From: Isoetes taiwanensis
Taxonomy: Eukaryota > Streptophyta > Lycopodiopsida > Isoetales > Isoetaceae
NCBI GenBank assembly: GCA_021234155.1
Contig: JAJEKV010000002.1
Location: 33,061,123-33,125,122 of the forward strand
Direction of reading: 5' to 3'
DNA: 64,000 nucleotides
The first letter of the stretch is position 1. Each line of letters opens with the position of its first letter. The notes under the pieces were generated by a model. The model made no database searches, had not been told where the DNA came from, and saw nothing but the letters and a program-made list of their open reading frames with translations. Below are positions 45,943 to 56,407 of the stretch, piece by piece. A program made the position numbers and the translations under genes.

Positions 45943-46655
45943 CCTCCCATCCCCTCCCATTCGCTTCGGTGTACTTGCCCCTTCTCCTTTCCCTTTTCGA
46001 TAGCCTTTTTCCCTTCCATTTTCCTACTTTCCCACCCCTTTCTCTCTTCCACTTTTTTCCTATTATTTTTCCCTCCCATTTCTTTCTCTCTCCCTCCATT
46101 TTCCTTTTCCTTTTCTCTTTCCCTTTTCCAATATCTTTTTTTCCACCTTTTTTTTCTTCCCCTTTTTTCCAGTGCCCTTTTTTTCCTTCCTTTTATTTTT
46201 GTACCTTTTTTTAATTCCCTTTTTTACCCTTTCCCTTTTTCCTTTTCTTCTCCCCTCCCTTTTTCTTTTTCCCCTTTTTCGTGTCTTTTTTCCCTTCCCG
46301 TTTTCTCTTTTCCCCACCCTTTTCGTCCTTCCCTTTCCCAGTGTCCCTTTCGCTCCCTCCTCCTCCCCCTTTCTTTTCCCTTTCCCTTTCCTTTCCCTTT
46401 TCCCTTCCCTTCTCTCTACCCTTTTCGTCTTCCTCTTTTTCCCTTCCCTTCTACTCCTATCCTCAACCTTTCCCCCTTCTCCTTTTCGTAGTGTCCTTTT
46501 TACCTTCCTTTTCTCCCTTTCTTTTCCTTTCCTCTTTTCTGTGCCCTTTTCTCTTTCCTTTTCCCTTTTACTTCTTTCCCTTTTACCCTTGCCTTTTTGT
46601 CTTTCACTTTGCCCTTTTCTCCTCCTTTTTCCTTTTCCCTTTTCCCTTTCCTCTT
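45943..46655. repeat. Polypyrimidine tract, right part
   Basis: About 700 bp of T/C-rich sequence with TTTTCCCTT-type words and occasional GTGTCCC and TTCGT interruptions. No coding content. Confidence 0.9.
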
Positions 46656-47004
46656 AAGAGATCAGAGCATAGCCAATCACGATGGTGGGAAGTCGTGCAA
46701 TAAATTTCGGCCTTCGGATGCAATCAGCCATCCAAATTAGGGTTTGATTCATGACATACGCTAAAACTCAGGCCCTTTTCTCTTTCCTTTTCCCTTTTAC
46801 TTCTTTCCTTTTTATTCATGCCTTTTTGCCTTTCACTTTGCCCTTTTCTCCTCCTTTTTCCTTTTCTCTTTTCCCTTTTCCCTTTCCTCTTAAGAGATCA
46901 GAGCATAGCCAATCATGATGGTGGGAAGTCGTGCAATTAAGTTCGGCCTTCGGATGCAATCAGCCATCCAAATTAGGGTTTGATTCATGACATACGCTAA
47001 AACT
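46544..47004. repeat. 229-bp tandem duplication
   Basis: The unit starts CCCTTTTCTCTTTCCTTTTC at 46544 and again at 46773. Each copy joins pyrimidine-rich sequence to a unique block (AAGAGATCAGAGCATAGCCA ... CATACGCTAAAACT). The copies differ by a few substitutions and short indels. Confidence 0.9.
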
Positions 47005-47232
47005 TTATAATATAAGATTAGAAATGTAAAGAACACCAAGTAAGGGTTGATGATCTTCCAAGACTTGTTCTTCTTCATGCGCGCCTTCATCCTTGTCCTC
47101 ATTCCCACCCTGATCCCATTTTTCACCTTTATCCCGATCATCATCTTGATCTCCATTACGATCCTTGTTCTCGTCCTCGTAATTTGGATCCTCATGTTCC
47201 CTTTCATCTCCATCCTCCTCCACCTCTTCCAC
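47005..47232 (-). other. Acidic low-complexity coding-like stretch
   Basis: The minus strand reads a strongly acidic frame (EEVEEDGDEREHEDPNYEDE and onward) ending in LEDHQPLLGVLYISNLIL. It may be the C-terminal exon of a minus-strand gene or transposon with exon-like pieces at 50385-51160, but low complexity makes chance likely. No domain recognised. Confidence 0.25.
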
Positions 47233-49849
47233 TATGTGTTTCTAATATGAGAGTAAAGTGTAAAGTTAGAAAGACACATAATATAATAGAACAAGGGTGA
47301 ATTATTTAGATACTACAATGTCATACCTTATTCTTCTTTTGCGTTCGACTCTTTGTAAAACACAAAAATCAAATAAATTAAAGATAAGTTAAATGATTAC
47401 AAGTAAAAAATAAATAAAAAATAAAAATCCCCCAAAAAGAGAGAAAGGAAAACTTAATAACTTACAGATCTCGGCTTTTGTCCATCCTCAATCATCATTT
47501 CCCTGTATGCTTTGTACCCGTAACAATTCAAAGTTATTGGACATGTACCATATGATCAACGAATGACATGATGTATTGGATACGTATCATAAGGTCTTGA
47601 ACATGATGTAAGTTTCCATGAGACATTTGATGAGTTTAGTTCAACCAAAGGTCTCTTTTCATTATGTGCTCATGCAATATAGATAGAATGCTTACATAAT
47701 AGAAGTCAAACCATGCTGATGGTTTTAATTGTAGTCGTTCCAATGTCGGATAATGAATATCTAGCATAATAACAAGGGGTTTCCCTTTTATTTTTGTACC
47801 TTTTTCCCTATGCTTTTCTTATGATTGTTTATCGTATTTTATGGAGCATACTAATGCGTATATCTAGAGTGCGCATCTCTAATAAGTTTTCATCATATTT
47901 TTCAATGGTTAACCCCTTAAACATGCAATATTTTGATATTTTAGGGTTCTCTACCTCTATATTCCTAAGAAACCGTTGTTTCTCTTACATGCAAGGATCG
48001 AGGACCATGAGGTTAGGGTTTTCTGTTGCTATCAGCCGCGTCCAGAAGCAACAGTTCTTCTTTACAGGCACAATCTGACCAGTGTCATATCCAATTTTCT
48101 ATTTACAAGAATCCTCCCTAATGTTTCAAGGTTCTTGCAGTATCTGTGCGCTGGAATCTGGCGATACAACAGGGATGGTGTAGCCGAGATAGTTTCTTCT
48201 TCATTCGGCTTCTATAGTCTGGCTCAATGCTCTAATTTTTGGAGCTTAAGGGAAGGTAGATTCCCTTATAAACAGATGCTCTTCCACGGCCATAGCTGCA
48301 AGAGGATGTTAAGGCTTGCTTGTTTAATTTGGTAGCCAAAGTAGCAAGCCTACAAATGTTTTTGTTGCTGTTGGATGCTTTATGTGAAGTAGGCATGGCT
48401 AGAACTTGCACTGCATAGTTTTTCCCACAAAGGGAATGAAGGTTCCAATCCTTACCTTGTGGTGGCATGGAGCATGCAAACAGAAGGTTGATGTTGGTTT
48501 ATGAAATTGGAAGGCACACATCCTTCAATTACTGGAGCACCCATTTTCTTTTCTTCTAGCCATAGTTGGCACTTGCTCAACATATTTGGAGCTACAACTA
48601 TTGCTTGGATTTATGGTTGGGCTGATTCTATACCTCATTCAGATGACAAGGTATGCTCTCTTCTTCGATATATATATTTTACTCTTCCCTTCAAATCTTT
48701 TGAATGTAGAATAACTGATGTATGTTTGATTTCTGAAGTATCATGGAAGATAACATATTGATATATCTCTTTACTTAACAGTTGAATGTTTGTGACAGTC
48801 AGCATCTTCTCTCAGGCATGACAATCAAATAATGTTATACAAATATCTCTTCAATATGAACTATTTTAATTTTGTTTAGCAATGCCAATGAAAACATCAA
48901 CAGTTCTTCACATTGTTGCACTTCCTTCTTGTTTGTAGCTCATGCAAGGTACCGAGGCATTTGAAGATGGAGCCCCCTTGGTCAAACTCCGAATAGTGGG
49001 GAGATAAGCACCTACAAAAAGCTTCATAGCTTGCCAATTCAAATGGGGCAGCCTGATCTTATTTACAAGTTTATACATCTTGCAAATTACTAAGCAGTAT
49101 CTCAAATGGTGGACCAGCAATTTGCTGTGCACGAATAGCAAAACAAAGCATATTGGTCATACACTGATGACACGTTGATTTCTAAGGCTATTTGAAATTA
49201 GTGTGAGGAAGCTTTGAGCAACCAGATATGACTGCGTGGAATGTGGAATTTAAAGCTGCAGAACTATGATTTGTAGCTATACCTCAACATTGGCATTGTG
49301 GTGTACATAGTTTATATGCATATTAAAGATATAGGTTGTCAGATAACTGAATTTCAACATGCATGTTTTAAGATATTTTTTATCTTTAGATGTGTGCTCG
49401 CAATTCTTGGAGTGTCTAATCCTACTATAAATATCTAGCATAATAACAAGGATGTCCCTGTTTTTATGCTAGAAATTCCCATTTGATCCCATCAAAACCC
49501 CTTATGCTAGTTTGTGTACACGTTTTCATTTGCATTGTTTATATGATTTTTATATTCTATGGCCCCTTAACTTTTTGTTCTTCATAGACCTCACAAACAT
49601 ATAATAATAAACAATGATTGTATGACTTTCTTTTTGGTTTGGATGCAAGATATTCACTCAAGGGAGTTTGGGTTGTGTATATGTTGTATTGTTATAAATT
49701 GCTTGTTTGTTTGTTTGGTTTTGTTTGCTTTTGTTAAGGCCCGAAGGGCCAAAAAACATTTTCAGTATAACTACCAACACATAACTACCATTAACATTAA
49801 TTAACACAAACCATTGCATTCCACACTTAAAAATAAAATTTCCCCTTAA
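47233..49849. other. Unassigned stretch
   Basis: Open frames of up to 119 codons (47976-48335, plus) match nothing I know. ATATCTAGCATAATAACAAG occurs at about 47756 and 49431, a shared 20-mer that may mark ends of a dispersed element. A GGCCC-GAA-GGGCC hairpin lies at 49739-49751. Confidence 0.35.
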
Positions 49850-50045
49850 ACCCCCTTTGGTTTGGGTGCATATTCACAAGGGGGGTGACTCCGGGCATCG
49901 AGAGCTGTTGGATGAGCATATATGCCCTTTATTCCTCGATCTAGACCGTACATAGAGAACCTCGTTTGTGGGGTATGCCTGTACAAGTTTTGCACAATTT
50001 GCAAAATACTATCAGATTTGAGACAATATACTATATGGTGTCCTA
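49850..50045 (-). repeat. Dispersed repeat with conserved coding-like frame, copy 1
   Basis: About 190 bp starting AAACCCCCTTTGGTTTGGGT (plus strand) recurs at 61826-62030. On the minus strand both copies encode TPQTR, then YGLD, then YAHPTALDAR and CEYAPKPKGV, so similarity is kept at protein level. It may be a terminal exon of a mobile-element protein that I do not recognise. Confidence 0.6.
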
Positions 50046-50384
50046 CTCCAACTCCATTGCACAAATCAAAATGTGTTTTGCTGTTGGCTATTGAAGTAGG
50101 AGAAGTTAATATGACCTAGGTATGAAAAGCATACTCCGAGCTCCACTTATTGTGTTATTGAAGCTTGACCTAAATTTTTTCTAGAGCCGAGCATTGCAGT
50201 CTTATTAGAATTCTTTTCATTATTTCGCTAGATCCACGTGCACGTGCTTAACATTTGATGGGTTGGTTGCCCCAGTGAATCGATGAAGAGAAATGTTCGC
50301 ACTGGCCTTGGCTGCTGTGATAAATTTCTTGTATATATAATGATAAGTTAGAAAAAACAAAGAATTAGAGAAAGAAACATACTT

Positions 50385-51160
50385 CCAACGATTCCCTCTT
50401 CGCCGTAATTCCAAAGATGTATTCCACAAAAACACCCTTCCCATAAGTCCGCTGCACTGCTTCAACGGCATCATATTTTCGGCTTTGCTTAACTTGTGGC
50501 CACATTTTGTTGATTTGAGTACCACAATAATGCCGCATGGCAATTGCACAAGTATTTGAAAATCCTCGTCCCTGCTCATCCATATGAAGGATACCTCCTT
50601 TTGATTAGAAAACCTATAACAAAAAATAACACCTAACTTCTGTTTAATAGAATAGAATAGAATAGATTTTTTACCTGTAACATGAAATAAGACCTTAAAT
50701 TCCCTCTATAGAAGATTTATAACATGAGATACACTTTAAAGAGCATTATTTACATCTAAATACAACAACAACATGAAATAACACCTAATCGAGCATTACT
50801 TACATCTACATACAACAAAATTAATCATATACCTCCCCTTTTGGAAGCTTTGTGAACTCGATCTCCATTGCCTCTTCTTCCTCGCGGCCACTCGAGTATG
50901 CACCCTTGTCTATAGTGAGTGGATGTGGTTCAATGTTCAATGAGTCCAGACTCTTACCGATGCAATGAACACTAGAGGAAGAAATGCTAGCCCTTCGGTT
51001 TGAGGACTTGGTGATGGGATCGATTGTAGTCTACTAGCAATTAGTTCTTGCATCGCCTTTAGATTTTTTGCACTTGCGCCATGTCCTCGGAGTTAGGGGT
51101 AGCAGTGGAGGCCATTGGCCCTTTGCCCTTCTTGCATTTGCTTGTTCTCACTAGAAAAAA
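50385..51160 (-). pseudogene. Exon-like pieces of an unrecognised minus-strand gene
   Basis: Minus-strand blocks: 51150-50830 with SEDMAQVQK, then SIDPITKSSNRRAS-like and SGREEEEAMEIEFTKLPKGE ending in VYD and a stop; and 50600-50385 with MDEQGRGFSNTCAIAMRHYC, KMWPQVKQSRKYD and YGKGVFVEYIFGI, ending at a plausible donor (GGAA|GTATGT). Composition and exon-intron look suggest a former gene, perhaps a DNA-transposon-associated protein. Frame changes are needed in the first block. No family assigned. Confidence 0.35.
50646..50664 (-). repeat. (ATTCT)n run on the minus strand
   Basis: Four AGAAT units (ATTCT on the minus strand) without the GGACGATAA motif or LINE hairpin beside them. It may be an isolated microsatellite or a LINE tail remnant. 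Confidence 0.5.
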
Positions 51161-52929
51161 TCGTAGAATATTAGAATTTTAGAAATATAATATAATTGAA
51201 ATAGCATCAATGAAGAACAAGCAACTCAGAACATTATATTTCTATATGTTTACAAGCATCCATTTACAAATCTCACAAGCATCTATACTTAATTAAAAGG
51301 GAATTTCCTTCAATAATTACATGTAAAAAGTCCCTATAAACAACTATGCAAATTTCAAGCATTCAGTCTATAAAGTCCTTATAAATAGCCATGCAAATTT
51401 CAGGTATTCAGTTCCCGAATTCGAGCCATTGGTATCTTGCCCGTGCCACATTTCCATATGGCAACTATGATCAGCAAAATACTTTACCAACCTCTGATCT
51501 TTACATAAACACAACATATTTGGCTACCATAGTGATTAGTGATACGAGCATGGAGTAATTCAAGAGGTTATCCTTCTTTCCATTGGAACAATGGTTATTT
51601 GTCTTATACAAGGGACTGTTGCGATGCCTTTCATATCTACTTTGGAAATTAGACAAGTGGAGGGCAATTGGTATTATACAAGTTTTGAGCAATCAACTTA
51701 TCTTAAGTTCATTTCACGGATCAACTATGGGACCTCATCAAAAGATGACATCAGGCATGTCATTGTTTAGACAGTATTTAACATCTTTTGTATACATGCT
51801 TTTTACTAACTTCTGATTTTGCCATGTTAGGTATCAAGATGACAGTATAGACTGTATTTAGCAGTCCTATCTTACAAAGCCAAATTCACTATCAGAGCAA
51901 ATATGCAGTATAGAACCACACAACACTACCAAAAATATCAATACAACTCTTGCCCAAGAACCAATGAAGGTTCTGCAAACTGCTGTTTATAGTTGTATAC
52001 AAGCCAGCTCTGGATTGGTTTAATAGAAATGAATTGATTTAGAGCAGTAAGGACATTGCTATAATGGTGCTATAATCCCCACTGGAGGTCTTCTATCAAG
52101 AATGCTGCTAAGAAAAGCATGATTAGTGCAGTAAGTGCCCATGGAATAGTGCCCATACAACAGAACTGTTATAAACTCTCATAATTGTTATATACTATTA
52201 TGGTTTTGCACTACAAGCTTAAAGCTTGGTACGGCCGAAAAAAATTGAATAAAATATAACACCTTTATACCAGCAACAATAGGCTGTCAAGCTTGTCATT
52301 TTAGTGCCGATCAAACCCATTTCACCATTTTGCATGCTTCATATTTGGATTTGGTGATTTTGTGAGCCAAATATATGACAAATATGTAGATCTTTGTCTT
52401 AAACAATCTTGCTCACATGGTTCAAATTTGTTAATGAGTAGAGTCTGCAGAGAATAGTTCTGTATTGTGTTGTGATGTTCATCATTCACACCAGCAGTAG
52501 TGTCACAAGCATTTTAATAGCTTTTAAAGTTTTACATCTTGGCTTCAGAAGAGAATTTATCTACACAACAGAAATATATTGTTATAAAATGGCATAAATA
52601 TACTATCATATATTTGTTGGCCAGATCTTGATCCTCTTGCGAGAACTTGGAGAAGCACGCGAGAACGTGGAGAAGCAATGCAAGATTATCCAGTGCTTCA
52701 TTATATCATAGATGCATGGTTCATATTAGGACTTGGTGGTTAATGGCATCACTGCTTGGAAATAGAGATATGATACAATATACAAAGGCACATCACTCAA
52801 TCTCTAATAATTAACCAGCTATGAACTTGTGGACTTGCATATTATGTTACCTAATGTACATGCATGATGGATCGTTCCACCCTAAAGCAACCTGAGGTGC
52901 TGGAACCATTTTGGATTTTTATTTGCCAG
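51161..52929. other. Unassigned AT-rich stretch
   Basis: No gene recognised and no repeat beyond short simple sequence. Open frames are under 80 codons. Confidence 0.4.
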
Positions 52930-53108
52930 GTAGTGCCTCCAGTAGGTATGCATTAAAGGGCTATGCTCTAGAATGCAGTCAGAGAAGTCTAGCATTATCT
53001 TCTGCAAAGCTGCCAGCAAAAGCAGCAATTGGAAATGATGGGACATATGTTGCAGCTGCATCTCCGATATGCAAAATGCTCTATGTCTGGAGCTGTTCTA
53101 ACTTCAGA
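52930..53108 (+). pseudogene. Possible orphan exon
   Basis: After a T-rich, acceptor-like TTTGCCAG the frame reads SASSRYALKGYALECSQRSL, then AKAAIGNDGTYVAAASP and CKMLYVWSCSNFR, and ends at a stop. GNDGTYVAAAS and LYVWSC recall beta-propeller (WD40-type) strands, but the piece is too short to assign. It may be a captured exon or pseudogene fragment. Confidence 0.25.
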
Positions 53109-53320
53109 TAATGAAAATGCATCTTTAATCTTTATGGGTTAAGCATCTTACTCATGGCTCCTGGTTAAACTATAGAGGTGTAGTTAACATTTCTGATCCA
53201 GGCTCCAGCATTGTGCATATATTTTAGTAAAGCACGCATGACAAACGATGCAACAAGAATAAATCATATTTGAAAGAGATCAAAGCATGCTGCAACACAA
53301 ATATAGAAAGCACAATTCTT

Positions 53321-53434
53321 GATCCAGATCAAAATAGTTTGACAGATATTTTCGGCAAACCAAAGCATTGTGACCATGATCCAGATCAAAACAATTTGAC
53401 AGACATTTTCAGCAAACCAGGGCATTGTGACCAT
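53321..53434. repeat. 57-bp tandem duplication
   Basis: GATCCAGATCAAAATAGTTT at 53321 is repeated at 53378. Each unit encodes a 19-residue repeat (DPDQNSLTDIFGKPKHCDH, then a variant) in an open plus-strand frame leading into the gypsy fragment. Confidence 0.9.
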
Positions 53435-55393
53435 GTTCTAGAAAACCTTGCTTTTGGTGGTATCCTGTCACAGGATGGGGATAACTATGAATTGCATCCG
53501 ATGGCCTATCATTCGCGGAAGTTTCAGGAATCAACTATTTATGACAAGGAGTTCTTGGCGATAGTTGATTCTTTTGAGGAGTGGAGACATTTCCTGGAAC
53601 GATCTCCTCATAAGGTCACAGTCTATACAAATCATCAAAATCTGGAATATTTTCAGTCTGCTCGAGTGCTCAATTATCGCCCGGCCTGGTGGCATACTCA
53701 AGTGTTATCCTCCATGATTTTGTGATCAAGTACTGTCCTGGGCCTCTTCAAGGAAAGCATGATGCCTTGATGCTCCTACCTTGAGCCTAAGCCAGGTGAT
53801 CCTACATTTGACTCGCAATCATAAGTTATTCTAGGGCCTGATCGATTCTGTCTTATGGTACAACCTTGTTTGAGAGGCCTCATGGTACAACCTTGTTAGA
53901 GTCTGTTTGGGCATCTCTGCTTTCCGAGCCATTGGCTCGAGATGTATTCTCACATCTTGGCTGCATCATCTTCTCGACATTGATTGAATTACGACCATTT
54001 TGAGATTCGAGATGCTCTTATTCCGTGATGGGCTTCTGTATATGCCAGATGGTGCTTCTAGGCTTCGACTTTTTCAAACTTGCCATGACTCACCTATGGC
54101 CCGACACTTTGGAGTACCCAAGGCTCTTGCTTATTAGTCGAGATTATTGGTGGCCTGGCTTTGTCGCTCTGTCGAAGTTTTTATTCGATTATGTGATATC
54201 TAATGTCGAGTAAAGGTTCCATGGCATCTTTCATATGGTCTTCTTCAGCCACTTCCGGTTCCAGATGGACCTTGGAAGAGTATTTCTATCGACTTTATTC
54301 CAGAGCTGCCACTCTCTCAGGGTTATGATGCCATCATGGTTGTTGTTAATCGTTTCCCTAAGATGGCTCATTTCATTCCCTGCAATTTCGCCATCAGTAG
54401 TGAGGAAACCACTGATCTTCTTCTTCTTCGTGAAGTAGTTAGACTTCATGGATTGCCAGATGCTACTGTGAGTGATCAGGGACCTCAGCTCGTCCAAAGG
54501 TTTTGGAAGCGGCTTTTGGAGTTACTGCATATTGACTACTGACATCTGTTCATCACCCAGAAAGTAATAGGCAAGTAGAGCACACTAATCAGACTTTCGA
54601 GCAATATTTTAGGTGCTTTATCTATTATTAGCAGGATGATTGGGTCGATTCTCTTCCATTAATTGAGTTTGCCTATAATAACTCAGTATATGCTTCCACT
54701 GGGAAGACTTCGTTCTTTCTGAACTCTGATCAGCATCTCATTGGAGTGTCACTGGCAGTAACACTGTCAATCCTAGTGCCGAGTCTCGACTTGAGAAACT
54801 CCAGAATCTTCAATCAAATCTTCAACACCATCTTCTCTGGGCACAGGAACACTATCGGCATTATGCCAATTTACATTGGCATGAAGCTCCTATATTCCAT
54901 ATTGGTGACCTTGTCTGGTTTCTTCTATGGACCTCCCTACCTCACGTCCCTACAATAAGCTTGACTATCGTTGTCTTGGTCCTTCCCAGATCACGGCATA
55001 GATCAGCGATATGGTATTTCGGCTTGAGCTTTCTCCAGTTGCTCGTCTCCATCAAGTATTTTATGTTTCTCTATTGGAACGCTACATGGTTAATCCTTTC
55101 GCAAGTCGTGTTCCTCCGCCGCCACCACCTGTGGAAATTGATGATCATGAGGAGTTCGAGGTTGAGAGATTTTGGACTCCAAGTTTCTTCGTCCGCGGTT
55201 GTATTACTTTGTCGATGGGAAAGGTTACTCACCAAGTGATAGAATTTGAGAGCCTGCCGAGAATCTGACTAATGCTCCTGATAAAATTGCGGAGTTTCAC
55301 CGATGTTACTCGGATAAGCCAAGTTTGAGTACTCCGGCTCTAGCTCCAGCTCCAGTTTCGAGGAATTGTCGCCATCCTCGGAGGGGGATGGGG
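53435..55393 (+). mobile_element. Ty3/gypsy chromovirus pol remnant: RNase H, integrase, chromodomain
   Basis: RNase H: FGGILSQDGDNYELHPMAYH, then YDKEFLAIVDSFEEWRHFLE and VTVYTNHQNLEYF, then DFVIKY and KHDAL. Integrase zinc-binding part: CHDSPMARHFGVPKAL and SRDYWWPG (about 54085-54165). Integrase core: Asp at 54291 (SIDF), Asp at 54474 (VSDQGPQ), Glu at 54578 (QVEHTNQ), then FAYNNS and YASTGKTSFF. C-terminus: VARLHQVFYVSLLERYM, a Pro run, EIDDHEEFEVER, and a chromodomain-like region split over frames (to about 55360). Many stops and frameshifts show it is dead; gag, protease and RT are missing. The element ends in a purine tract (GGAGGGGGATGGGG) and an LTR. Confidence 0.9.
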
Positions 55394-55604
55394 TGTGCGA
55401 CCATATAGATATTCGTATCATACGAGCATTATATTCGTATGTACAAAAGATGGTCGTCACATGGATGCAAAAGAGTAGCTGCACAAAGCAGTGTTTAAAC
55501 TTGTAACCTTCTAGTTGCAAGTCATGTACCTTTGTCAAGTGCACTACTAGTACTTGTTGAAGACATTCACTCATGTCTTCTTTATACGCAGCGCTGTTTC
55601 CAAA

Positions 55605-55628
55605 AGGTTCTAGAATATTCTAGAACCT
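55605..55628. promoter_or_regulatory. Perfect heat-shock element in the gypsy LTR
   Basis: The core TTCTAGAATATTCTAGAA (55608-55625) consists of four alternating TTC/GAA triplets with 2-bp spacing, and the whole 24-bp site is a perfect palindrome. It matches the consensus for heat-shock factor trimers exactly. Position about 80 bp upstream of a TATA box suits an inducible promoter. Activity is inferred. Confidence 0.8.
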
Positions 55629-55696
55629 ACATATATGCATGACACTTGGCATGATCTTCCCTATTGGAGTGGCGAGATCCTATCCGTTGGCCTAGA

Positions 55697-55705
55697 TATA
55701 TATAG
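55697..55705 (+). promoter_or_regulatory. TATA box of the gypsy LTR
   Basis: TATATATAG followed by AGGCACC, in the expected position downstream of the heat-shock element and within the LTR. Confidence 0.6.
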
Positions 55706-55900
55706 AGGCACCTTCTTCTTGTCAAACCAATCCGCTTCAACTCTAGTCTTGAGCCTTCTAGGCATCTCTCTCATGTTCCTACTTGCCTTCAAACCATTGT
55801 ATTCTTGTTTCTTCATCATATATCAGGTTCTTTGCCGATCTTGACATATTTCTTGCATATTCTTCGCGTATTTTCCTTGTTTTCGTGTAGGTTCATAACA

Positions 55901-56077
55901 GATGATGTTCTAGTTTTTATTAACATTGTTCATCTTGTATGCTAACATTGCATTGCTGGGTTCTAGCATAGGCATTTAAGTCTTTTGTGATTGGTGCATC
56001 GTACATGTTTCTTGTTGATTATGCCAGAATTTTCTAAATGTCTCAAACCTCCACTTATTCTTTAAGACTAACCCCAC
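55901..56077. other. Flank between LTR and coiled-coil fragment
   Basis: No feature recognised. Confidence 0.4.
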
Positions 56078-56319
56078 ATGTTCACGGTGTTCGCTGCTGA
56101 GAAGGACATCATCCAGAACTTTTTGAGGGAGGAAGAGACACTAAAAAGCTGCTCGAACAAACCTTGAAGAAATGCAACCCAGCAGATTTGCAGAACTTAA
56201 AATGTAAGATTGAAGATCTGAAAGAAGACATTGGAAATTATCAAGCAGAAATGTCTTCCATCAACATCAAAAGTCTTTCCATGCAGGTAGAAAACTCAAG
56301 CATGGGAGAGGAAGCATAG
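56078..56319 (+). pseudogene. Coiled-coil coding fragment, frameshifted
   Basis: ATG at 56078 opens a frame reading AEKDIIQNFLREEETLK. A frameshift at an A run near 56142 leads to KLLEQTLKKCNPADLQNLKC and KIEDLKEDIGNYQAEM, ending at TAG 56317-56319. Charge pattern and heptad-like spacing suggest a coiled coil. I do not recognise the family; it could be a gag-like or host gene fragment. Confidence 0.35.
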
Positions 56320-56322
56320 AGG

Positions 56323-56407
56323 CGGCCCCCCCTGCTGGATGATGACATCTCCACCGTTGATGGCTTTTTTGAAGCCAGATCCACCGTCAGATGGGATAGG
56401 GGGGCCG
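56323..56407. repeat. Inverted repeat CGGCCCCCC / GGGGGGCCG
   Basis: A perfect 9-bp inverted repeat flanks a ~67-bp spacer that contains its own internal similarity (CCACCGT twice). Confidence 0.7.

Larger units (their letters stand above)
55394..55900 (+). mobile_element. 3' LTR of the gypsy element
   Basis: It starts TGTGCGACC right after a purine-rich tract and ends TTCATAACA, giving TGT...ACA borders and about 507 bp. It contains a perfect heat-shock element (55605-55628) about 80 bp upstream of a TATA box (55697-55705), as expected for U3 followed by R/U5. The right border is inferred from the CA end; no second LTR is in the window to confirm it. Confidence 0.6.

Noticed and set aside
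47047-47250. Hydrophobic plus-strand frame as a membrane protein
   Set aside because: It is the complement of an acidic Asp/Glu-rich low-complexity stretch; the I/L/F runs are a by-product.
49739-49751. GGCCC-GAA-GGGCC hairpin as a Helitron or terminator signal
   Set aside because: No CTRR end follows, and there is no gene it would terminate.
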